From a virus: a DNA stretch of 64,000 bases. The translations under genes were made by a program, and so were the position numbers. Location of the stretch: positions 118,336 to 182,335 of IMG/VR virus record IMGVR_UViG_3300028920_000027. One strand, written 5' to 3'. Below the pieces are notes generated by a model that did no database searches, was not told where the DNA came from, and saw only the letters and a list, made by a program, of their open reading frames with translations. This document shows, one piece after another, positions 57,731 to 64,000 of the stretch (position 1 is the first letter of the stretch; each line of letters starts with the position of its first letter).

Positions 57731-58366
57731 GTGCGCTTCGACCACATTCGCTTTCTGTGGGTTGATCACCCGGACCGCCTGACCCCGACGTCCGGCCGTT
57801 CCTGGAGCCTCATCTTCACGGGGGGTAGCCCTCTCGACACGTCGGCGCCCTACCACCATCGCGGTTACCTTTGGGGCGAGACAAAACACGGCAAGGCGCG
57901 GGTGCACAACTGGCGGGCGCTGGGGTACCACGAGGTCCAAGACCACTTGGTTCGCTTGGCGCACCACGCGCCTGCCGATGCCATGGAGCGCATGAGTGCC
58001 TACAAGGAAACAGAGGTCCTTGACTCGGTGGGTGTCGTTCGGATCGCGGCTCAGTGGACTCTCGACTACTACATGGCCAATGAGGTCTTCCCCACGAACG
58101 AGGAGCATGAGCGGTCTGGGCCGTTTCCACCAGACTCGTGGCTCTGGATTCGTTGCTACAAGCCGCCCCTGACCGCGGATGACCTGACCAATGAGAGTCG
58201 GAGGGAGAATGGCAGCCCCATCGTGTTCCAGGCGAGCATCACCGTGATGGGGCGGGATCCTCAGGAAGGTGACCGCGAGCTGCCAGCTTTCTTCTGCCAG
58301 ACCCACGCGATGCACAATCGAATGGGATCGGCGGCGCCTCAGCCAACCCTGTGGGAGAGACTATGA
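57731..58366 (+). CDS. Tagged family member ending exactly in PTLWERL
   Basis: 211 residues from GTG 57731. Helix VVRIAAQWTLDYYMANEVF then SWLWIRCYKPP. The stop follows the Leu of PQPTLWERL directly, so nothing beyond the motif is needed. Overlaps the next ATG. Confidence 0.75.
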   Translation: MRFDHIRFLWVDHPDRLTPTSGRSWSLIFTGGSPLDTSAPYHHRGYLWGETKHGKARVHNWRALGYHEVQDHLVRLAHHAPADAMERMSAYKETEVLDSVGVVRIAAQWTLDYYMANEVFPTNEEHERSGPFPPDSWLWIRCYKPPLTADDLTNESRRENGSPIVFQASITVMGRDPQEGDRELPAFFCQTHAMHNRMGSAAPQPTLWERL

Positions 58367-58953
58367 CAGCGCCAATTCAAGAACGAGTTTGGTTCGAGCA
58401 GTTGCCCGATCTAGCTGAGCCTGTGTATGCGTTTGACGCGAACACAGAGATCGTCCGGTTGGGTCTGGGTAGTGACCCCTACGCGCACCTGGAGCCTCGG
58501 GTGTGGACCTTTCAAACGGACAGATTCGATGCCCCAGGCCAGATTTCCCTCACGAAGATCAAGATCCCGGTAGTGAACTCTGCCTTGGGATTCTTGCTTC
58601 AGTTCACTCACGATAAAGCCCAAGACCCTTGTGTCGTGAGCCAACGGTTGAGGGCGACGCGACCTCCCATTCTCAAGGCGGCGGCGGCCCGGCTCGCTCT
58701 CGACCAGCTCGTAACAGACGCTATCAAGTGGTACAGTCAGGAGGATTCTGACTCTCTTTTGTGGATCGTCCACCGACCGCCTAATCAAGCTGGGACGTCG
58801 ATGGTCTGCTTTACGATGTTGAAAAATCTTGCAGAGGGTGTGGGAAATACCACTTCTCCTCCCGAGAAGTGGGGCCTCACTCGCGATCTGTTGATCTCCC
58901 TGGGAGATCGCTCCCCGCCTCAGGCCCCCGTGGGAACGGTTGGGGATGATTAA
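58363..58953 (+). CDS. Tagged family member; tag hidden by paired indels
   Basis: 196 residues as read, ending PPQAPVGTVGDD. The +1 frame encodes PPWERLG at the same place. Removing one C from 58925-58929 and adding one G to 58942-58945 restores QAPWERLGDD and the same TAA. Helix RLALDQLVTDAIKWY then SLLWIVHRPP matches the family. Confidence 0.65.
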   Translation: MTAPIQERVWFEQLPDLAEPVYAFDANTEIVRLGLGSDPYAHLEPRVWTFQTDRFDAPGQISLTKIKIPVVNSALGFLLQFTHDKAQDPCVVSQRLRATRPPILKAAAARLALDQLVTDAIKWYSQEDSDSLLWIVHRPPNQAGTSMVCFTMLKNLAEGVGNTTSPPEKWGLTRDLLISLGDRSPPQAPVGTVGDD

Positions 58954-58991
58954 CGGACGATTTCCTGAACGGAATCCGTATGGGGTACATC

Positions 58992-59165
58992 ATGGCTGAC
59001 TCACCGCATGACAATTATAACTCGTTTGATCCGCTAAAGTGGGTCTTTGGTCCCTTTGCGGTATTTGGGTGTGGTTTCTTGGCTGTTTGGGTGATCTCTG
59101 CCCTTGCATCCTTGGCCCTCATCGGAGCGGCCATCTATCTGATCTATTCCACAGCAACACTGTGA
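58992..59165 (+). CDS. Small membrane protein
   Basis: 57 residues from ATG 58992 (GGGGTACATC upstream). Two hydrophobic stretches, WVFGPFAVFGCGFLAVWVI and LASLALIGAAIYLIY. A shortened class 2 element (TGAACGGAATCCGTATGG) precedes it. Confidence 0.65.
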   Translation: MADSPHDNYNSFDPLKWVFGPFAVFGCGFLAVWVISALASLALIGAAIYLIYSTATL

Positions 59166-59220
59166 CGAGGCCAAATGCCCTCGCGGCGTATCGAAACACG
59201 AGCGGCCATTTGGTCCAAAC

Positions 59221-59598
59221 ATGAAAAGCATCCCCATGGGCATCGAAGGCCGCCACATTCATCTCAGCGACTACGCTCAGCAGCCCGAGGTTCGCATCGC
59301 CTGCACCCAGCGTTACAGCAGCCCCTGGAACCAGCCCAAGGACCTACCTCCGGGCGTCCACCAGCTCGACGAGGACCTCTACACGTTCGACGAGGATTTG
59401 GTGACTTGCCCCGAGTGCAAGGCCATGCCTGTCTGGGTCAAAGGGTATACCCGCAAGCGGCGCTTCGAGGCACAGCTCCAGCTCTGGGGGCTGACGGGGG
59501 GCGAGTACGTGGCCGCCACGAGGGCAGACCCCTTCCTCACGAAGTTCTCCCGAGCTTCGGATGAGGAACTCGACCGCATCTGGAAGGGTGAGACATGA
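59221..59598 (+). CDS. Hypothetical protein
   Basis: 125 residues. VRIACTQRYSSPWNQPKDL, CPECKAMPVWVKGYTRKRR. Ends DRIWKGET, not the tag. Overlaps ATG 59595. Confidence 0.65.
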   Translation: MKSIPMGIEGRHIHLSDYAQQPEVRIACTQRYSSPWNQPKDLPPGVHQLDEDLYTFDEDLVTCPECKAMPVWVKGYTRKRRFEAQLQLWGLTGGEYVAATRADPFLTKFSRASDEELDRIWKGET

Positions 59599-60218
59599 TA
59601 GTCGATACCATCTGCGAGACCTACGCCCGCTTCGAGGAAGTTCCCTTCGACAAGCCCATTGGGGTGACTCTGCCCGACGAGGCCAAGGCTTTGGTTGCTG
59701 AGGTCAACCCCTGGGCGGTGCCCGTTCCCGAACGGTTGAGGTGGGCCAACCTGATGCCTGGGATCTGGGACGTCAGCATCCGTTGGCCACGGTTGGTTTT
59801 CCCTCATTATGCGGAAGAGCACATCGAAAAGATACTAGCCTGCTGTACACATGACCAACAGCAGGCAGCACGAAACCTGATCGCCAGTGCCGCGAGTCAT
59901 GACGATGAGGGCGTCTGGGCACTCAACCGACGCGCGGCAGGACTCTACGCTGATGCCCTCATTGCGCACATCCTTGCTGAGCGCCCCCGGATGTTCCCTG
60001 ACAGCTACCTGTGGGTTCGGTGGCAGTCCGGGCGCAAGGAAGATATCGAAGATGAGCCGGTGCTGAGCGTGTTCATTCTCAGCACAGAGTGGGAGCCTCC
60101 TGCGGGTCGTCGCCTCCCCAAGGAGGAAGTCGACAGCATGACCACCTATACCCTGATGAACCGGTGGCATCTTCAGGTCAAGGGTCCAACCCTGTGGGAG
60201 CGCCTGGCTCGTGACTGA
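59595..60218 (+). CDS. Tagged family member (PTLWERLARD)
   Basis: 207 residues. Helix NRRAAGLYADALIAHILAE then SYLWVRWQSG and VLSVFILST. Ends VKGPTLWERLARD. Confidence 0.75.
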   Translation: MIVDTICETYARFEEVPFDKPIGVTLPDEAKALVAEVNPWAVPVPERLRWANLMPGIWDVSIRWPRLVFPHYAEEHIEKILACCTHDQQQAARNLIASAASHDDEGVWALNRRAAGLYADALIAHILAERPRMFPDSYLWVRWQSGRKEDIEDEPVLSVFILSTEWEPPAGRRLPKEEVDSMTTYTLMNRWHLQVKGPTLWERLARD

Positions 60219-60861
60219 CTCTCCCTTTACCATCCGCTTCATCGAGATGGGCTCAACTCTGGAGGTTCATTCCAGCATGGGGGAGGTTCAGGCACTGGTC
60301 CTCCCCCATGACGCTGATATCTACGAGAAGCCAGTGCCTCGACTCGGATGGCGTCCCTTACCCTCTTGGGTAGTGCATGTGAGTGACACCTTGAACATCC
60401 CTAACCGGTCTGTGCCCGAGTCGACCGCGTATTTGAAGGAGGTGTGTTCCAGGGTGCGTCCTGTAGGTGGGTCCACCGAGGACGTGCGCCGCATGTTCAT
60501 CGACAGACTCGGTCAAGACCGGCCCCACGTTATCGTCGACATTGCATCGGCGTTCCATACCGACAACATCGTCGCCAACATTCTGCGTGGGGCGTACTCC
60601 CCTCCAGCCGAGAAGGTGACCATCGGCTTCAAGCACACCGACCGGCCCCACCTCGTCGTGTTGGCCGCCCGCAAGCATTTCTGGGAGCCTCAGAAGGTCC
60701 ACAACAAGCCCTGGGGCGACATCCCGCCCGAGGAGTGGCCCCAAGTCCGGGCAGTTCTCCGTGGCCTCCACCAGGGCGCGTGGTTTCGACCCTCTCCGAC
60801 CTTGTGGGAGCGACTTGCGCTGAACGATTCGGCAAGTCCATCCGTATGTGGACGCCAGTGA
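60211..60861 (+). CDS. Tagged family member (PTLWERLALND plus 10 residues)
   Basis: 216 residues from GTG 60211. Helix IASAFHTDNIVANILRGAY then KVTIGFKHTDRPHLVVL. PSPTLWERL is followed by 14 residues, the longest tail after the motif. Those bases double as a class 2-like promoter (60831-60850). TGATG couples it to ATG 60861. Confidence 0.7.
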   Translation: MTDSPFTIRFIEMGSTLEVHSSMGEVQALVLPHDADIYEKPVPRLGWRPLPSWVVHVSDTLNIPNRSVPESTAYLKEVCSRVRPVGGSTEDVRRMFIDRLGQDRPHVIVDIASAFHTDNIVANILRGAYSPPAEKVTIGFKHTDRPHLVVLAARKHFWEPQKVHNKPWGDIPPEEWPQVRAVLRGLHQGAWFRPSPTLWERLALNDSASPSVCGRQ

Positions 60862-60984
60862 TGATTCGTGCCCTGAAAGCGTTCGCTAAAGAGGGTGGCA
60901 GGCTCAGAGTGAGCGGTCCACGCCCGAGTGGGCCGTGACGGCGTTGGCTGCGGGCTGGACACCACCCAAGGGTTGGAAGCCGTG
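60861..60984 (+). CDS. Small protein (frameshifted)
   Basis: ATG 60861: MIRALKAFAKEGGRLR, shift near 60910, then ERSTPEWAVTALAAGWTPP to TGA overlapping GTG 60982. Confidence 0.45.
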
Positions 60985-61536
60985 AAGCTCAAGGTCCGCT
61001 TCGAGGAAGTGCCTTCAAGGGGCCTGCCTATCTGTCGGTTAGACCCCTCTTGGTGCTTACATTTCCAGGGCGGTGACCCTTATGACGGGCCAGGTGAGTA
61101 CTCTTGGACACCAATGGCCCCTAAGGCGGGTCTCATCATGACCGCTTTCCGGCGAAAAAGTCTCGAGGAGGCCCGGGAGTGGCTTCAGAAGTGGGATCTC
61201 TGTGTCGAGCACGTGGACACCACCCAGCACATGGACTCCCCCCAGTTGGTGGACCGGGTGGCACAGTTCGCGATCGACCGGTTCGTTTGCATGCTCCTGC
61301 GTCCCTTGAATGACTTCTATTGGTACCGTGTTGTCTACCAGTACGGGTATGTCGCTGGAGAGGTAGCGCGGATTGCGGTCGTTCAGAGCCATGCTGAACC
61401 CCGAGGATGCTCCCTGGAGCCCCCGCCTTTATGGTGGGCCACGGGGCGCATGCTCAAGCATCGGGGCGTTCAGAAATGGCCCACAATTTGGGAGAGGGTG
61501 GCAAACGTCGGTGTAGAGTTTGACGACGATGCCTGA
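60982..61536 (+). CDS. Tagged family member (PTIWERV)
   Basis: 184 residues from GTG 60982 (GTGA overlap). Helix RVAQFAIDRFVCMLLRP then FYWYRVVYQYG. KWPTIWERVANVG is followed by EFDDDA; that end overlaps a class 1 promoter. Confidence 0.7.
   Translation: MKLKVRFEEVPSRGLPICRLDPSWCLHFQGGDPYDGPGEYSWTPMAPKAGLIMTAFRRKSLEEAREWLQKWDLCVEHVDTTQHMDSPQLVDRVAQFAIDRFVCMLLRPLNDFYWYRVVYQYGYVAGEVARIAVVQSHAEPRGCSLEPPPLWWATGRMLKHRGVQKWPTIWERVANVGVEFDDDA
61510..61519 (+). promoter_or_regulatory. Class 1 promoter -10, GGTGTAGAGT
   Basis: Ends 9 bases before ATG 61529, inside the 3' end of the previous gene. Confidence 0.55.
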
Positions 61537-61759
61537 ACCAATTGACCCTTACCGTTTCGTTGTCGGAATCGACTTCGGCCACCACGGCGACGAGACCGCG
61601 CTGGTGACCCTAAATCAGTACACCGGACGGGTGGCAAACTCTGAGCTGACCGTGCTCAAGCAACGACAAGTTCCCGCGGACCGCATCAAGTTGAGTTGGG
61701 GAATGGGCGACCTGGTGGAGCCCCCCACGCTGTTCGAGCGCCTGATGCTGGAGGAGTGA
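61529..61759 (+). CDS. RNase H-like-start small protein with PTLFERL tag
   Basis: 76 residues. FVVGIDFGHHGDETALVTLN recalls the first strand of an RNase H/terminase-nuclease-like fold, but only that strand is present. Ends EPPTLFERLMLEE, with Phe in place of Trp. Confidence 0.65.
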   Translation: MPEPIDPYRFVVGIDFGHHGDETALVTLNQYTGRVANSELTVLKQRQVPADRIKLSWGMGDLVEPPTLFERLMLEE

Positions 61760-62844
61760 TGACGGTCAAGTTCTTTGGGACACCGGTCGTTGACCTGGGG
61801 GAGGTGTGGTTTGTCTCCACCGACAACAGCATTGGCTTCCGCCTCACTGCTTTCGACGGGGGCATGATTTTGAAGACCATTCAGCCCAATTGGTCTCCCC
61901 GTGCCGTTCAGAACATGGGTCTGCTGGACCCCGTCAAGCGAGATTTCGGCGAGTTGGAGCGACCCGTTGAACCCAACGAGACGGTTGCTGAGGTCCGCGA
62001 GGACCTCAGTCTACAAGAACGAACTCTGCTTCTGGAGTATGTACTCCTTCAAAATCACCCCGAGCTAGCCCATCGATTCTCCCAGCAGCCCCATTTTGGT
62101 GGCTGGAAGGTCTTCCCCGACATGGCCGTCGAGTACGAAGGTGGGTGTGTGTGGTTCCGTTGTGGTGAAGGAATGCTCTACTACTACACTATCCACAATG
62201 AAAGGGTCATGGTCGACCAGTCGACCAGGTTTCTGACCTTGAGAGAGTGTGTGGGCAGTGCGCACATGCTCATGCAGCAGAGTCGTAAGGCTGAGATGGA
62301 AGCCATTCACGAGTACTCGACAGTCCGCCTGGACCCTGTCCGTACTGAGTTCGCGTGTGGCGCCGTGCGGGTGACGGCTTCGGGGAACGCCAATTGGGAA
62401 ATAACGTGCCGGGGGGCTCGTTACCTGGTGGTGCCGCGGGTGGTTCAGCGGCTGTACGCGGTGCTTGGGTCCGAATATCCGCTGATGTACGGCTTCACCC
62501 CCGAGGACGCGGTGAAGCGCTTCCTCGGGGCCAACCCGGAGTTGAGGGAAGAGTACACCTTTTTTGGGCGTGCAATTCCCCTCAATGGAGAGCTTGACCT
62601 AGGGGACGGTTATCGAGTCGTGATTGCGGAGGCTCGGGCATGGCTGATGCACCACGACACCGAGCTGATGCAGGTAATGTCGACAACCAACCAGAAAGCT
62701 CTTCAGAAGCTGGAAAAGGCTGCCGCCACGATACGATCTAACCTAACATCGTGGCGGGAGTTCGACTACAAGATCCAACGCTTTGGCATGGGACGCATGA
62801 CGGGTTTTCAACGCCTGCGCTTTGAGGATGAGTTCGATGATTGA
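61759..62844 (+). CDS. Hypothetical protein with GFTP.DA..RF modules, untagged
   Basis: 361 residues from ATG 61759. YLVVPRVVQRLYAVLGSEYP and LMYGFTPEDAVKRF match the end of 63057-63973, so the two are paralogs. A partial third copy starts at 63967 (MTSFFGHAVLP, compare MTVKFFGTPVV). Ends in acidic RFEDEFDD without the tag. Confidence 0.65.
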   Translation: MTVKFFGTPVVDLGEVWFVSTDNSIGFRLTAFDGGMILKTIQPNWSPRAVQNMGLLDPVKRDFGELERPVEPNETVAEVREDLSLQERTLLLEYVLLQNHPELAHRFSQQPHFGGWKVFPDMAVEYEGGCVWFRCGEGMLYYYTIHNERVMVDQSTRFLTLRECVGSAHMLMQQSRKAEMEAIHEYSTVRLDPVRTEFACGAVRVTASGNANWEITCRGARYLVVPRVVQRLYAVLGSEYPLMYGFTPEDAVKRFLGANPELREEYTFFGRAIPLNGELDLGDGYRVVIAEARAWLMHHDTELMQVMSTTNQKALQKLEKAAATIRSNLTSWREFDYKIQRFGMGRMTGFQRLRFEDEFDD

Positions 62845-63067
62845 GAAGGTGGTGTACTTCCCGGACCCGGACGGCGTGGGTGATGGCGTGACGCTGCGGT
62901 TTACCCCTGAGGGCTACCAAAACCTGCGGGACTTCTGCGATAAAGTTGTTCCTCAAGACCAGCTTTGCAGGCGGTTCGCCTCCGCGCTCCGAGCCGTTGC
63001 CGATGCCGCCGATGCTCCGCCCCCCAATGCTTGGGAGATCCTGCGCGATGCCGCCGATGAGGGCTGA
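62837..63067 (+). CDS. Small protein with NAWEIL tag variant
   Basis: 76 residues from ATG 62837. YFPDPDGVGDGVTLRFTPEG then a helix. Ends PPPNAWEILRDAADEG. Confidence 0.6.
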   Translation: MIEKVVYFPDPDGVGDGVTLRFTPEGYQNLRDFCDKVVPQDQLCRRFASALRAVADAADAPPPNAWEILRDAADEG

Positions 63068-63973
63068 GTCAAGAGTCGCTACCGAGCAACTCGATGAGTT
63101 GGCCCATCAGCTGGGCCCCCCACTCCAGCATTTGGCAGACAGGATGAAGCAGTTTGGGCAGGCCCTCACCCAGTTCTCGCTCGCTCTTGAGGAACATGTG
63201 GCACCTGCAAGCATGCCCTGGGCAGCCACGATCGGCCGCAGTCCATTGTCTTCCACCTTGTCTCTGCCAAGGAGCTGTACTTGCACCTGAGGATCAACTG
63301 GTGGGGCAAGGATGGGCCGGCTGTAGCGTTGGTGCTGTATCGTTCGATACGGCCGTGCATCGAGAATGAGATCGCCGACCAAGGGGACCGTCGTAGTATT
63401 ATCGTTGAGTCTCACCTTCCCGACCACTTCGACGAAGAGTTCAAGAATGTCGAGCACGTAGCGAGTCACACCGATGTGGCTCTTCGCTTGTTGGAGAACT
63501 CAGTCCTCTCCCTCTGGCCCCAGCTGGCTCACGATCTGGAGCAGTCGCTCGCGCCCCGTCGTGTTGGGGCACCGGCCTTGGAACCCTGCTTCGGGTGGCT
63601 CATTGACCCGACCCACCGCCTCGGCGACACCACTAATAGGACCCTAGCCTTCAATGAGCTCAACAAGCATTCAGAGACCGCGGTGGCCTACTTTCTCCAG
63701 GACAGCGTGCTGATCTCCCCCATAGAGAGGTTCCCCCTCCCGGTGACGCTGAGTTACGACGTCTACTGGTTCGAATACGATGGTAAGGCTTTCTTGATTC
63801 GAGCCAGTAAGCGAAGGAAGGTGTACAGCATCATCCATTTGACGGACCTACCTGACGGGGCCTACCACGTGGTCTGGGGGTTCACTCCTATCGATGCCAT
63901 GGAGCGTTTCATGGATTCCCGAAGGAACCGGGCCATCCCCGAGACCATTTGGGAGCGCCTGAGTGATGACTAG
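63057..63973 (+). CDS. Paralog of 61759 with ETIWERL tag (frameshifted)
   Basis: ATG 63057: VATEQLDELAHQLGPPLQHL, a shift near 63210-63222, then SIVFHLVSAKELYLHLRIN to VWGFTPIDAMERF and the end AIPETIWERLSDD. The downstream frame has no good start of its own (TTG 63281), supporting one gene. Confidence 0.6.
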
Positions 63974-64000
63974 CTTCTTCGGACATGCAGTCCTTCCCGA
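63967..64000 (+). CDS. Partial CDS, start of a third 61759-like gene
   Basis: MTSFFGHAVLP from ATG 63967, overlapping the previous stop; cut by the window end. Confidence 0.5.

Noticed and set aside
1-64000. Genome-wide recoding of TAG
   Set aside because: Many genes end sensibly at TAG with the next gene or promoter following; only one strong in-frame TAG was found.

Overview
The window looks like accessory DNA of a very large bacteriophage, or a phage-like plasmid, of a bacterium. It is GC-rich by eye. It holds about 90 small, tightly packed genes, many overlapping by 1-8 bases, with zinc ribbons and HTH, KilA-N, HD, GIY-YIG and DUF262 proteins. It also carries tRNA loci, its own IF-1 and a CRISPR-Cas system. 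A bacterial host is favoured by the bacterial-type IF-1 and the TANNNT promoters. No capsid, tail, terminase, polymerase or replication gene was recognised, so phage versus plasmid stays an inference.

Layout. 0-2 kb: a lone CRISPR repeat, two tRNA-like loci whose 3' halves lie upstream of their 5' halves, and a normal tRNA with anticodon CUA. 2-20.7 kb: small hypothetical genes, an HD phosphohydrolase, IF-1, a phosphatase, DUF262, GIY-YIG and KilA-N proteins, and membrane-anchored coiled coils. 20.7-29.6 kb: CRISPR array 1, then cas5, cas8c, cas11, cas7 (type I-C-like) and an SF2 helicase that is not a typical Cas3, then array 2. No cas1, cas2, cas4 or HD nuclease gene is present. 29.6-53.5 kb: many small genes on both strands, two damaged DNA methyltransferases, an ATP-grasp protein, a MoxR-like AAA fragment and a formylglycine-enzyme-like protein. 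54-64 kb: a nearly unbroken plus-strand run of genes whose otherwise different products end in a shared peptide, P-T-L-W-E-R-L or close to it.

Three window-wide patterns stand out. (1) About 20 proteins end in a [PL][TS]xWERL-like peptide 0-14 residues before the stop, which suggests one docking or sorting system used by many proteins. (2) Many genes follow a GGTGTANNNT promoter whose -10 hexamer lies 5-9 bases from the start codon, so their mRNAs would be leaderless or nearly so. A second promoter type, TGAACGTTT..CGTATANT, occurs mainly from 31 kb onward. (3) Many genes are split by single-base shifts, often at G or C runs of 4-7, which points to sequencing error as well as possible real decay. 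Two further genes are interrupted by an in-frame TAG or TAA, which matters because a CUA-anticodon tRNA is encoded.

Coordinates and translations were read by eye. No database search or folding program was run.
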